NCBI GenBank assembly: GCA_963558185.1
Contig: CAUWFE010000022.1
Span: 1-23,957, forward strand
Length of the DNA stretch: 23,957 nucleotides
Direction: 5' to 3'
Source of the DNA: UMGS1663 sp963558185
GTDB lineage: Bacteria > Bacillota > Clostridia > TANB77 > CAG-508
Shown here: positions 14,762 to 23,809 of the stretch, piece by piece
Position numbering within the stretch: the first letter of the stretch is position 1
Layout of the letters: every line of letters begins with the position of its first letter
Position numbers and translations under genes: made by a program
The notes under the pieces: model-generated
What the model saw: the letters and a program-made list of their open reading frames with translations, nothing else
Told to the model about the DNA's origin: nothing
Databases searched by the model: none

Positions 14762-17700
14762 ATGTCAAATTTTGATTTTTTAAAACAAAGTAAAATATTT
14801 AATAATTTTTCAGAAGCATGTTGTGAAGCAGAAAATGGAATAGGATTAAACACAGTAACATGTAGCATATTAAGTAGAAGAGCATTAGAATTAGCAGTAA
14901 AATGGTTATATGCAAATGATAATGATTTAAGAATTCCATACAATGATAACTTATCAGCATTAGTACATGATATAACATTTAAAAATATAATAGATGAAAA
15001 ATTATTAAAACAAATTGAATATGTTATAAAATTAGGAAATTTTGCAGTACATAATAATAAAAAAATATCAAGAGAAGAAGCAATACTTTCTTTGAGATAT
15101 TTATATAATTTTACTTGTTGGATAGCATATTGTTATTCAGATAATTTTGAAGAAAAAGAATTTGACGAAAATATTTTGCCTAAACAAACTGTAAATTTAT
15201 TAGCAGTAAAAGAAAGAGAAACTTTATATCAAGAGTTAGAAGCAAAGGACAAAAAATTAGAAGAAACAAGAAAAGAAAATGAAGAATTAAGAAAGAAACT
15301 AACTCAAACAAGAGAGAACAAAAAGCAAAATTATGCATTTAAGGTTAAAGATATATCAGAATATGAAACAAGAAAAAAATATATTGATTTAGAATTAAAA
15401 CTTGCTGGTTGGGATTTTGAAACAAATATACAAGAAGAATTAAAATTACAAGGTATGCCAAATAATCAAAATGTAGGATATGCAGATTATGTATTATTTG
15501 GTAAAAATGGACTACCATTAGCAGTTGTTGAAGCAAAAAGGACAAGTGTAGATCCAAAAGTTGGACAAAATCAAGCAAAGTTATATGCAGATTGTATTGA
15601 ACAAGAATATCATCAAAGACCAGTTATATATTACACAAATGGATTTGAAATATATATGTGGGATGATGTAAATTATCCACCAAGAAAAGTAGCAGGATTT
15701 TACACACAAGATGAATTACAATTATTAATAAATAGAAGAAGTAGTAAACAAAGTTTAGAGCATATATTTGTAGATGACAAAATAACAAATAGAGAATATC
15801 AATTAGAAGCAATAAAAAGTGTTTGTGAAACTTTTGAAGAAGGACATAGAAAAGCATTATTAGTAATGGCTACAGGAACAGGAAAAACAAGAACAGCAAT
15901 TTCAATAGTAGATGTATTAACTGATAAAGAATGGATTAAAAATGTCTTATTTTTAGCAGATAGAACAGTTTTAGTAAAGCAAGCTAAAAATAATTTTACA
16001 AAGTTATTGCCTAATATGTCTTGCTGTAATTTATTAAGTACGGTAGATAATCCAGAAGACTCGAGAATTGTATTTTCAACATATCAAACAATGATAAATG
16101 TAATAGATAATACCAAAAGTAAAACAGGAAATAAATTATTTACTCCAGGACATTTTGATTTAATTATAGTAGATGAAGCTCATAGAAGTATATATAAAAA
16201 ATATCAAGCAATATTTGACTATTTTGATGGTTTAGTAGTAGGATTAACAGCAACTCCAAGAAATGATGTAGATAGAAATACATATAGATTTTTTGAAATA
16301 GAAAATGATGTACCTACATTTGCTTATGAATATGAAAGAGCAGTAAAAGAAGGATATTTAGTAGATTATCATACTATAAAAACAAGTACAGATTTTATGG
16401 ATAGAGGAATTAAATATAATGAATTAAGTGCTGAAGAAAAAGAAGAATATGAAAATACCTTTGCAGATGATGAAGATAATATACCAGAAGAAATAGATGC
16501 TACAGCAATCAATAGTTGGTTATTTAATAGGGATACCATAAAAAAATTGTTAGAACTTTTAATGGAAAAAGGACTGAAAGTAGAAGGTGGAGATAAATTA
16601 GGAAAAACTATTATATTTGCAAGAAATCACAAACATGCAGAAAGAATAGTAGAAATATTTAATGAGTTATATCCAGAGTATAAAGGTGAATTTGCAAAAT
16701 TAATAGATAATCAGGTTAAGTATAATGAAAACTTAATAGAACATTTTAGTATAAAAGATGATTTCCCTCAAATAGCAGTATCTGTTGATATGTTAGATAC
16801 AGGTGTTGATGTGCCAGAAATATTAAATTTAGTATTTTTCAAACCAGTAAAATCAAAAATAAAATTCTGGCAAATGATTGGTAGAGGAACAAGACTTTGT
16901 AAAGATTTATTTGGAATAGGACAAGATAAAAAAGAATTTTACATATTTGACTATTGTAAGAATTTTGACTTCTTCTCTGAAAACCCAAAAGGTATAGAGG
17001 CAAACACACAAATAAGTTTAACAGAAAGAATATATGGATATAAGCTAGATTTAATCGTAGAATTACAAAATTTGAAATACCAAAGTGATGAGTCATTTAA
17101 AAATTATAGAGAAGAATTGATAGAAGAATTTATTGAAGAAATAAACAAACTAAATAAAGAAAGTTTCTTAGTAAAAGCAAAAGTACATTATAGTGAACAG
17201 TTTTCTAAAAAAGATAATTGGATATATATATCTACAATAGATTTAGCTGATATAAAAGAAAATTTAATTCCATTATTTATAGCATCAGATGAGAATGAAT
17301 CTGCTAAAAGATTTGACAATTTATTATATCAATTACAAGTAAAAAGAATTAGAACAGAAAAAACTAGTAGATGTGAGAATGCAATAATAGATACAGTATC
17401 TGAATTAGAAAAATTAGGAACAGTACCACAAGTAAAAGAAAAACAAGAATTGATTTTAAAAGTAGCAGAAACAGATTATTTGAAAGAAGCCGATTTCTGG
17501 AAAGTAGAAGAAATTAGAAAAGAATTAAGAGACCTAATACAATTTATAGATCCTTACAATAGACCGCCAGTATATATTGATATAGAAGATACTTTAAATG
17601 ATATTGATGAAGAATATGTATATGTAAGTACAGGAAATAACTTTACAAATTACAGAAAGAAACTAGAAAAATTCTTAACAGGTAATTTAGAAAACAGTAT

Positions 17701-18109
17701 TATATGGAAAATAAGACATAATATAAGATTGACAGAATTAGAAAAAGAAAATTTAGAAAAAATACTATTCGAAGAATTAGGAAGCAACAAAGAATATGCA
17801 GAAACATTTGGAGATACAAATGTAATAAAAGCAGTAAGAAATATAGTTGGACTTGATAAAAGCGTTGCAAATGATATTTTTTACAAATACATAAATGAAA
17901 ATAGATTGAATATGAAACAAATACAATTTGTGAAATTACTAGTAGATTATGTTGTAAAAAACGGAACTATAGAAATGGAAAAATTAACAGAACAACCTTT
18001 TAATACTGTTGGACAAGTATATGAGCTTTTTGAAAATAATGTAGATTTATTTAAAGAGATTCGAGAGGATATTGAAGAAATAAATGAGAATGCTGAAAAA
18101 TTGGCATAA
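14762..18109 (+). CDS. hsdR: Type I restriction endonuclease / translocase subunit
   Basis: This 1115-residue motor and nuclease subunit has four parts. Residues 1 to about 130 form a DUF4145 (HEPN-like) domain. A charged coiled coil follows (about 150-190). The PD-(D/E)xK nuclease has Asp242 (GYADYVLFG) and Glu257-Ala-Lys259 (AVVEAKR). The superfamily 2 helicase has Walker A MATGTGKTRTA (369-379), DEAH (471-474), GLTATPR (494-500) and QMIGRGTRLC (704-713), then the C-terminal helical domain that docks on HsdM/S. It is intact and of normal length. It follows the unknown split gene by 26 bases, with GTAGGGAG before the ATG. Confidence 0.95.
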   Translation: MSNFDFLKQSKIFNNFSEACCEAENGIGLNTVTCSILSRRALELAVKWLYANDNDLRIPYNDNLSALVHDITFKNIIDEKLLKQIEYVIKLGNFAVHNNKKISREEAILSLRYLYNFTCWIAYCYSDNFEEKEFDENILPKQTVNLLAVKERETLYQELEAKDKKLEETRKENEELRKKLTQTRENKKQNYAFKVKDISEYETRKKYIDLELKLAGWDFETNIQEELKLQGMPNNQNVGYADYVLFGKNGLPLAVVEAKRTSVDPKVGQNQAKLYADCIEQEYHQRPVIYYTNGFEIYMWDDVNYPPRKVAGFYTQDELQLLINRRSSKQSLEHIFVDDKITNREYQLEAIKSVCETFEEGHRKALLVMATGTGKTRTAISIVDVLTDKEWIKNVLFLADRTVLVKQAKNNFTKLLPNMSCCNLLSTVDNPEDSRIVFSTYQTMINVIDNTKSKTGNKLFTPGHFDLIIVDEAHRSIYKKYQAIFDYFDGLVVGLTATPRNDVDRNTYRFFEIENDVPTFAYEYERAVKEGYLVDYHTIKTSTDFMDRGIKYNELSAEEKEEYENTFADDEDNIPEEIDATAINSWLFNRDTIKKLLELLMEKGLKVEGGDKLGKTIIFARNHKHAERIVEIFNELYPEYKGEFAKLIDNQVKYNENLIEHFSIKDDFPQIAVSVDMLDTGVDVPEILNLVFFKPVKSKIKFWQMIGRGTRLCKDLFGIGQDKKEFYIFDYCKNFDFFSENPKGIEANTQISLTERIYGYKLDLIVELQNLKYQSDESFKNYREELIEEFIEEINKLNKESFLVKAKVHYSEQFSKKDNWIYISTIDLADIKENLIPLFIASDENESAKRFDNLLYQLQVKRIRTEKTSRCENAIIDTVSELEKLGTVPQVKEKQELILKVAETDYLKEADFWKVEEIRKELRDLIQFIDPYNRPPVYIDIEDTLNDIDEEYVYVSTGNNFTNYRKKLEKFLTGNLENSIIWKIRHNIRLTELEKENLEKILFEELGSNKEYAETFGDTNVIKAVRNIVGLDKSVANDIFYKYINENRLNMKQIQFVKLLVDYVVKNGTIEMEKLTEQPFNTVGQVYELFENNVDLFKEIREDIEEINENAEKLA

Positions 18110-18127
18110 ATAAGAGGAGGAATATAA

Positions 18128-18826
18128 ATGGCAAGAGGAGTAATTTATTGTATGACGACTATAGTGGATGGACTTGTAAAAATAGGAAAGACAAGGAAAG
18201 AAAATTTCGAACAACGTATGTATAATTTGGAGCATAATGGTTATGTTCAAATTGTAGGATTAAAAAGAAGATTTGCTATAGAAGTAGAAGATTATGATGA
18301 AAAAGAAACGCTTATACAAGAGATTTTTAGAAAAAGCAATATAGAAAATACAGAATTATTTGCTGTAAATGTAGATTTAGTTGTTCAATTACTTTCATCA
18401 CTAGAGGGAACACAAATTTTTCCAAAGTCAATAAGCAAAGAAGAATCCTTTAATACAGCGACAGATGAGATTCAAGAAAACATACATAATCCTAATAAAT
18501 CTTTAGTTCCTGATGGAGAATATTATATTTCTCAAAAAAGTAATGGGAATCAAACTGCAAAAGCAACTATGAAAGTTGATAATGGTAAATTCATTGTATT
18601 AAAAGGTAGTAGATGTCTTCCTTGTGATAAAGATTGGATGCCAGAATCAAGAAGAACGGCAATAATAGAAAATGGAATATTGATGAGAGATGTTGAATGT
18701 AATTCTCCTAGTACAGCAGGTTGGGTTGTTCTTGGAAGTGCTAATAATGGATGGTTAACCTGGAAAACTAAAGAAGGTAAATCAATTAATGTATTCAGAA
18801 ATAACAAGATAACAAGTAATGAATAA
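18128..18826 (+). CDS. GIY-YIG nuclease-fold protein with C-terminal DUF4357
   Basis: The N-terminus (residues 1 to about 90) is a GIY-YIG domain of the T5orf172/MUG113 type: GVIYCMTTIVDGLVKIGKT, RMYNLEHNG and the later glutamate-rich helix. The C-terminus (about 165-225) is DUF4357 (CNSPSTAGWVVLGSANNGWLTWKTKEGKSI). The two domains together are common in proteins next to type I restriction loci; a nuclease or DNA-binding accessory role is inferred. AGGAGGAATATAA precedes the ATG, 18 bases after hsdR, so it belongs to the same operon. It is intact at 232 residues. Confidence 0.8.
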   Translation: MARGVIYCMTTIVDGLVKIGKTRKENFEQRMYNLEHNGYVQIVGLKRRFAIEVEDYDEKETLIQEIFRKSNIENTELFAVNVDLVVQLLSSLEGTQIFPKSISKEESFNTATDEIQENIHNPNKSLVPDGEYYISQKSNGNQTAKATMKVDNGKFIVLKGSRCLPCDKDWMPESRRTAIIENGILMRDVECNSPSTAGWVVLGSANNGWLTWKTKEGKSINVFRNNKITSNE

Positions 18827-18941
18827 ATTTAGCGTGAAGAAGGATAAAATTATGAAAATTAAAAATGTAACATAAAAGGAGAACAACTATGAGACAAAAA
18901 AACAATATAACGAAGAAAGAGAAAAATCCCAAATATTATGG

Positions 18942-19649
18942 ATGATATTTTTAATTCCTATAGTGATTTTTATAATTGATTTAGCAAATTTAGGACATAT
19001 TTTATTTCCATATATAAGTAATTTAACAGAAAAATATGACTGGCTTTCATTTATTGGAACTTATGCCGGAACAATAGTTAGTGCAATTTTTCTATTATTT
19101 ATTACAAAAATGGATAGAAAAGATAATAATGAAATTTTAAGAAGATCTCAAAGGCCATATTTGGAAGTAAACTGGACAGTATTAGATAAAAATTTTTTGG
19201 ATAATAACTTGGATGATTTAAATAGAACATTGTTTATTTATAATAATTTTGTATTAGACGGAGTAGAAAATGCAAATGAATATCTAACACTTGAAATAAA
19301 AAATACTGGAGCTAGTGTAGCAATAATCGATGTGAATCAGAGTAATTTTACAATAGAGTATGATAGATTTGAGGGGATTAGGAATGGTGAGAAAATTTTA
19401 AAAAAAGAGAGAAGCAATGTTATGCTTAATAAATTAGTAAAGCGTAAATCTATTGCAACAGGAGAGAGTATTTTTATTTTATTTAACTCTTTTCATTATT
19501 ACAATATTAAATGTAAAGAAGTTTCAAATAATACATATATAACTAATACAGATATTTACTACAAAGATTTATTTAATTGTAATTATGAGGATAAATGTAA
19601 ATATGAAAACGGGAAAATAATTCCTGAAAAAGATAATGAAATACTTTGA
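18942..19649 (+). CDS. Two-helix membrane protein with a cytosolic beta-rich domain
   Basis: The frame from ATG 18942 encodes 235 residues. Two membrane helices come first (FLIPIVIFIIDLANLGHILF and FIGTYAGTIVSAIFLLFI), followed by a ~165-residue soluble domain beginning RSQRPYLEVNW, with LTLEIKNTGASVAIIDV suggesting a beta sandwich. ATG 18942 has no ribosome binding site. A good one (AAAAGGAG) lies before ATG 18889, which reads MRQKN and then hits a stop. Adding one A to the A7 run at 18896-18902 joins it in frame, giving about 253 residues with a charged N-terminus before the first helix. So the true start is probably 18889 with a frameshift. The gene is 35 bases before the AbiA-like reverse transcriptase and may be its membrane partner. 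No family name is certain. Confidence 0.65.
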   Translation: MIFLIPIVIFIIDLANLGHILFPYISNLTEKYDWLSFIGTYAGTIVSAIFLLFITKMDRKDNNEILRRSQRPYLEVNWTVLDKNFLDNNLDDLNRTLFIYNNFVLDGVENANEYLTLEIKNTGASVAIIDVNQSNFTIEYDRFEGIRNGEKILKKERSNVMLNKLVKRKSIATGESIFILFNSFHYYNIKCKEVSNNTYITNTDIYYKDLFNCNYEDKCKYENGKIIPEKDNEIL

Positions 19650-19684
19650 ATTAATAAAAAAGATAATAAATAGAGGGAGTTTTT

Positions 19685-21691
19685 ATGAAAAAAATATCAG
19701 ATGTAATAACAGAAGAACTATTTGTAAATGCATATAAGATATGTAAAAAGTATTCAGAAAAAGAATTTATAACAGACATAAATTTAATGTTATTAAAGAA
19801 TGCATTTCAATCAATAACAGAAAATAATATAAGAGTGTATTATAAAAAATATATAAAATCAGAACTCTTTTATTCTATACCATATTTATTTTCATCAGAT
19901 ACAGTTTCTATTCCTAAAAATGTTAATGGATTAAGAGAATACAAATTTTTTACAATGATGTCTATGATTTTGTATAATGCGGTGGGGTTATTATTTGTAG
20001 ATGTATGTAATGATTTTTTAAATAAAGTTAAATTTGAAAATAGAAATGTTTTTCATTTTTCACCAACTAGATTTATTAATAGTAATAATGGATGGAAATC
20101 TCAAAATGAATATGCTAAACAATATACAAAATTTACAGATAAAATGAAAGAAATTGTAGAAGAAGGAGATATAATTTTAAAAATAGATATAAGTAATTAT
20201 TTTGATACAATGAAGCACGAAAAATTAATAAATTTATTAAAAGAGTTAGGATTGGAATCAAAACTAGCTATCTATGATATTGATGAAAAAGCAAGAGATA
20301 CCTTATTGTTTTATTTTGAATCACTTATGAATAAAAAGCAGGGAATTCCTCAAGGAAAAGTAAATTGTGTATCAGATTTATATGGATTATTATACCTTTT
20401 GCCATTAGATTTTAATATTACTGATATTTGTAGTAAGTATGATTTAGAGTATAAAGCAATGATTAGATACGTAGATGATACTATGATAATTTTTAAAAAT
20501 AAAAATAATCTAGCAAACAAAGAAATATTTAAGGAATTATCTAAATTAGAACAAGAACTATCTTTATTTTTAAACAATGAATTACTGTTAAGAATAAATG
20601 AAAAAAAGACAGAATATGCACTTATGCATAATAAAGATGTTAGAAAAGAATTTATAGAAAATAATACTAAGAAAGTTTCAAATGTAAATAATAGAAATAG
20701 CAATAATACAAAGAATGAAGAAATAGAAAAGAAAATAAATGACATGCTGGAAGTTGTCAAAAAATATAAATTTACAGATGAAGATACTTTTGAATTTAAA
20801 ATTACAGATAAAGATAAGGAAAAATTAAAAATAGTTTTTGATGAAAGTATAAAAAATTATTTAAAAAAACCAGAAATGAAAATGAAAATAAGAGAAATAC
20901 TAAGTAAACTAGATATAGAATTAACAGTGAGTCAAATGAATATTTTAATTGCATTATTTTTTATAAATGATAATAATACAAATCCTTATTTAGATATTTT
21001 AGTAGAATATATTTTAAATAATTTGGATTTAAAAGATAAAAGACTATTACATATTATTTTATTAATGATTAGTCAAGGTATAGATTTTGAGGATTATAGT
21101 GAATTTAATTTATATATTAATGAGAATAGAGAAGAATTGTTTAAAGACAATTATGGAAAATATATTTTAATATTAAAGAAAGTTATAAAAAATGACACTT
21201 TCATAAATATAATAGGAGACGAAGGAATTTTTAATCAAATAAATTATGAGTTTAACAAAAATTCTAAATACTCAAGAAAAATACTTTGTGACAACAATAC
21301 TATGTACAATCAAATGATTGTAGAAATAGCAAAACAAGAAAATATAAACGAATCTACAATTAATCAGCTTAAATGGTATGTTTATAATATAAGAAATGGA
21401 AATTTAGATTCAGCATTTAATCATTTTCACAATTTATTTCATGAAATTTGTAAAGAAAAATTTAAACTAAACGATCAAGATAGTGTTGAAAAGATAATAA
21501 ATAAATTATATAAAAATAATATAATAGGAAATAAAGAGGAGATATTAATAAGAAAATTTTATGATAGAAGAAATTTTAATCCAGTTTCACATCCAAGTAA
21601 AAATGGAAAAGCATCAGTAAAAATATCAAAAGAAATTTTAGAAGAATTTGAAGATGGTATTATTGCAATAATATTAAAAATATTAAAATAG
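19685..21691 (+). CDS. AbiA-like defence reverse transcriptase with C-terminal HEPN motif
   Basis: This 668-residue protein has a reverse-transcriptase core in its first ~330 residues: catalytic Asp168 in LKIDISNYFD (motif A), KKQGIPQGK (217-225, motif B) and RYVDD (261-265, motif C, Asp264/Asp265). A long helical region follows (about 340-590). The C-terminus has RRNFNPVSH (628-636), an R-x6-H match to the HEPN ribonuclease motif. Reverse transcriptase plus helical repeats plus HEPN is the architecture of the lactococcal abortive-infection protein AbiA (about 630 residues), which blocks phage growth. There are no intron maturase or retron features. GAGGGAG precedes the ATG, and a terminator follows the stop. 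It acts in the cytosol unless tethered by the upstream membrane protein. Confidence 0.8.
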   Translation: MKKISDVITEELFVNAYKICKKYSEKEFITDINLMLLKNAFQSITENNIRVYYKKYIKSELFYSIPYLFSSDTVSIPKNVNGLREYKFFTMMSMILYNAVGLLFVDVCNDFLNKVKFENRNVFHFSPTRFINSNNGWKSQNEYAKQYTKFTDKMKEIVEEGDIILKIDISNYFDTMKHEKLINLLKELGLESKLAIYDIDEKARDTLLFYFESLMNKKQGIPQGKVNCVSDLYGLLYLLPLDFNITDICSKYDLEYKAMIRYVDDTMIIFKNKNNLANKEIFKELSKLEQELSLFLNNELLLRINEKKTEYALMHNKDVRKEFIENNTKKVSNVNNRNSNNTKNEEIEKKINDMLEVVKKYKFTDEDTFEFKITDKDKEKLKIVFDESIKNYLKKPEMKMKIREILSKLDIELTVSQMNILIALFFINDNNTNPYLDILVEYILNNLDLKDKRLLHIILLMISQGIDFEDYSEFNLYINENREELFKDNYGKYILILKKVIKNDTFINIIGDEGIFNQINYEFNKNSKYSRKILCDNNTMYNQMIVEIAKQENINESTINQLKWYVYNIRNGNLDSAFNHFHNLFHEICKEKFKLNDQDSVEKIINKLYKNNIIGNKEEILIRKFYDRRNFNPVSHPSKNGKASVKISKEILEEFEDGIIAIILKILK

Positions 21692-21692
21692 G

Positions 21693-21717
21693 AGATGAGA
21701 ATTGACTCATCTTTTCT
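21693..21717 (+). terminator. Intrinsic terminator after the reverse transcriptase
   Basis: AGATGAG (21693-21699) and CTCATCT (21706-21712) form a 7-bp stem with a 6-base loop, followed by TTTCT. It begins 2 bases after the stop codon and should end the restriction/defence transcript. Confidence 0.6.
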
Positions 21718-21749
21718 AATAGTCGAAAAGTAATATAAATTTAAAAATA

Positions 21750-21787
21750 GTAAATAATGCATAATTAAATTTTGAATTATTATTTAC
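21750..21787. other. AT-rich stem-loop in the 420-base gap before the ATPase gene
   Basis: GTAAATA (21750-21756) pairs with TATTTAC (21781-21787), and inside it ATAATT (61-66) pairs with AATTAT (75-80), leaving a 4-base bulge. No T run follows. Apart from the terminator, this hairpin, the repeats and the promoter, I see no gene in 21692-22112. The gap is large enough for a small RNA, but nothing specific supports one. Confidence 0.3.
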
Positions 21788-21997
21788 CGAATAAAATTAT
21801 AATAACTAAGATTAATTCTATAATATTTATTATTCTAATAAGTAATATTCAAAATGATTATCGCTAAGATAGTTTAATTGATTTTTAAAAAATTTTTATT
21901 GTCAAAAGACAAATTACTATAAAATATAATACAAAAAACAAATCACAAATCATTGAAGCGAAATGTCACAAATATTTGAAACAAAAAATCAACAATT

Positions 21998-22066
21998 AAC
22001 CGAAATAAAAAACTACAAACAACCGAAAAATAATTACACAAATAACCGAAAAACATTGTATAATTT
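21998..22066 (+). repeat. Three direct repeats with an exact 23-bp period
   Basis: AACCGAAA occurs at 21998-22005, 22021-22028 and 22044-22051, each start exactly 23 bp after the last. Related degenerate copies precede it (ATTTGAAA at 21974-21981, AAGCGAAA at 21956-21963). The bases between repeats are A- and C-rich (ACTACAAAC, TTACACAAAT). The last unit overlaps the -35 box of the ATPase promoter. This looks like an array of binding sites for an activator or repressor on one face of the helix, or an iteron-type array. Confidence 0.6.
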
Positions 22067-22084
22067 TAAAATAAATGGTATAAT
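22056..22084 (+). promoter_or_regulatory. Promoter of the ATPase gene
   Basis: TTGTAT (22056-22061) and TATAAT (22079-22084) are separated by 17 bases, with TGG just before the -10. The start near 22091 gives a ~22-base leader carrying AAAGGAGG. The -35 lies inside the third 23-bp repeat unit. Confidence 0.7.
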
Positions 22085-22112
22085 ATAATAAAGTAAAGGA
22101 GGAATTAGAGTC

Positions 22113-23387
22113 ATGCAAGATTATAAAAACAGAATTGTTGATGAGATTTTAGAAAAAAAATTAAAAGGAAAAGGAGCTGTTTTAATACAAGGACCAAAGT
22201 GGTGTGGAAAAACAACAACTGCTGAACAAATTTCTAAAAGTATATTATATATGGCTAAACCTGATGAAAAAGAACAAAATTTAACAATGGCTGAAATCAA
22301 TCCAAGTTTACTTTTACAAGGCGAAGTACCAAGATTAATAGATGAATGGCAAATTGCACCAAAATTATGGGATGCAATAAGGTATGAAATAGATCATAGA
22401 AATGCAGAAGGACAATTTATTTTAACAGGATCTTCTGTTCCAGCGAAAATGGATGATGTAACTCATAGTGGTACAGGACGATTCGCATGGCTATTAATGA
22501 GGCCAATGAGTTTGTACGAGTCAGGCGAATCAACTGGTCAGGTTAGTTTAATGGATTTATTTGATGGAACAAAAAAGATAGAAGGAATAAATAATATAGA
22601 CTTAGAAAAAATGGCTTACTTAGTATGTAGGGGTGGATGGCCAAGAGCAATTTTTATGGAAGAAGAAATAGCTCTTGAACAAGCATATGATTACTATGAT
22701 GCTGTTGTTAACAGAGATATTTCAGAAGCAGATGGCATTTCTAGAAACCCAGAAAGAGTAAAAAATCTTATGAGGTCATATGCAAGAAACATGGGAACTC
22801 AAGCATCAAATGATACATTAAGAAGTGATATGATTGCTAATGATTCTACTTCTCTGGATACAGATACTGTATTGTCATATATAAATGCATTAAAAAAGAT
22901 ATTTGTAGTAGAAGAATCACCAGCTTGGAATCCAAATTTAAGAAGCAAAACTGCAATAAGAACATCTGATACAAGATATTTTATTGATCCATCTATAGCT
23001 GTTGCTTCATTAGGAATAGGACCAAAAGATTTAATAAATGATTTGAATACATTTGGATTATTATTTGAAACATTATGTATAAGAGATTTAAGAGTTTATG
23101 CAGAAAGCATAAAAGGAAAAGTTTATCATTATAGAGATGCAAATGATTTAGAATGTGATGCTGTTATTCATTTAAGAGATGGTTCTTATGGTTTAATAGA
23201 AATGAAATTAGGTGGAGATAGTTTAATAAATGAGGGAGCAGATACATTAAAAAAATTGGAATCAAGAATAGATGTAACTAAAATGAAGAATCCGTCATTT
23301 TTACTTGTGCTTACAGCAACAGGAAAATATGCATATAGAAGAGAAGATGGAGTATATGTAGTTCCAATTGGATGTTTAAAAAACTAG
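22113..23387 (+). CDS. AAA_14/DUF4143 ATPase
   Basis: This 424-residue protein belongs to the widespread AAA_14-DUF4143 ATPases of unknown role. Walker A is GPKWCGKTT (27-35), Walker B is PRLIDEWQ (73-80) and sensor 1 is FILTGSS (102-108). The C-terminal DUF4143 part has FETLCIRDLRVYA, ECDAV and LIEMKLGG (361-368). The E...D...ExK set (Glu319, Asp349, Glu363, Lys365) resembles a PD-(D/E)xK nuclease fold, active or decayed. It has its own promoter behind the 23-bp repeats and its own terminator, so it is a single-gene unit separate from the reverse transcriptase. AAAGGAGG lies about 10 bases before the ATG. It could be cargo of the element or an old chromosomal gene. Confidence 0.85.
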   Translation: MQDYKNRIVDEILEKKLKGKGAVLIQGPKWCGKTTTAEQISKSILYMAKPDEKEQNLTMAEINPSLLLQGEVPRLIDEWQIAPKLWDAIRYEIDHRNAEGQFILTGSSVPAKMDDVTHSGTGRFAWLLMRPMSLYESGESTGQVSLMDLFDGTKKIEGINNIDLEKMAYLVCRGGWPRAIFMEEEIALEQAYDYYDAVVNRDISEADGISRNPERVKNLMRSYARNMGTQASNDTLRSDMIANDSTSLDTDTVLSYINALKKIFVVEESPAWNPNLRSKTAIRTSDTRYFIDPSIAVASLGIGPKDLINDLNTFGLLFETLCIRDLRVYAESIKGKVYHYRDANDLECDAVIHLRDGSYGLIEMKLGGDSLINEGADTLKKLESRIDVTKMKNPSFLLVLTATGKYAYRREDGVYVVPIGCLKN

Positions 23388-23440
23388 AAAGAGAAATAAT
23401 TAAAATAAAAAAGTGTGAAAAGTAAAATATATTAAAAATT

Positions 23441-23462
23441 AAAGGCGAGAATACTCGCCTTT
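23441..23462. terminator. Bidirectional terminator between convergent genes
   Basis: AAAGGCGAG (23441-23449) and CTCGCCTTT (23454-23462) form a perfect 9-bp stem with an AATA loop. The flanks are A-rich on the left and T-rich at the stem's end, so it serves the ATPase gene rightward and the small minus-strand gene leftward. Confidence 0.75.
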
Positions 23463-23463
23463 C

Positions 23464-23778
23464 CTATTTAGCTATGAATAATTTAACAATATCACAAAGA
23501 CCAGCTTTATAATACTTCTCATTCCAATAAATAGAATAATTTAATAGTTCCTCTCTAAAATCATCAAAAATATCAGAAACATAATCAGAATCCTTGTCTG
23601 GAATAACATCAAGAATTTTCTCGCAAAAAGTATCATACTTAAGAGAATGTTTTCTATCTTCATCAGTCAAATTACTTTCTAATTTTTCAAATCTAAATTC
23701 CATCCAATCTTGTAATAATTCATCATCATTATCATCTTTATTCATATTATTAAGACAACAAAAACGTTTTTTATTCAT
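23464..23778 (-). CDS. Small acidic helical protein of unknown function near the right end
   Basis: This 104-residue protein starts at ATG 23778, 8 bases after GGAGG; a longer frame to 23832 lacks a ribosome binding site. It begins basic with two Cys (MNKKRFCC) and then becomes strongly acidic and helical (DDNDDELLQDWMEFRFEKLE). It ends IYWNEKYYKAGLCDIVKLF. The Y.AG..D...L ending resembles the small DUF6809-like proteins common on Firmicute mobile elements, but similarity is weak. Its upstream region overlaps the right integrase arm sites, so its expression may respond to integrase binding. Confidence 0.65.
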   Translation of the reverse strand: MNKKRFCCLNNMNKDDNDDELLQDWMEFRFEKLESNLTDEDRKHSLKYDTFCEKILDVIPDKDSDYVSDIFDDFREELLNYSIYWNEKYYKAGLCDIVKLFIAK

Positions 23779-23809
23779 AATCAAAACCTCCATAAATTTA
23801 TTAAAATAA

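Noticed and set aside
20350..20760. Minus-strand frame of 136 codons rich in Ser, Phe and Leu
   Set aside because: It is a shadow of the reverse transcriptase gene, covering the YVDD region; no initiation signal.
19685..21691. Retron or group II intron reverse transcriptase
   Set aside because: There is no maturase or endonuclease domain, no intron-like or msr/msd-like RNA recognised nearby, and the C-terminal HEPN motif points to the AbiA type.
21899..21930. TTGTCAAAAGACAA palindrome with a TATAAT downstream as a second promoter
   Set aside because: The spacing from TTGTCA to TATAAT is 20 bases, too long for a good sigma-A promoter, and no gene follows closely.
21956..22066. CRISPR array
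   Set aside because: The repeated core is only 8 bases with a 23-bp period, too short for repeats plus spacers, and no cas genes are present.
23594..23809. Plus-strand frame of 71 codons at the right end
   Set aside because: It is antisense to the small minus-strand gene, which has a good Shine-Dalgarno sequence and terminator.
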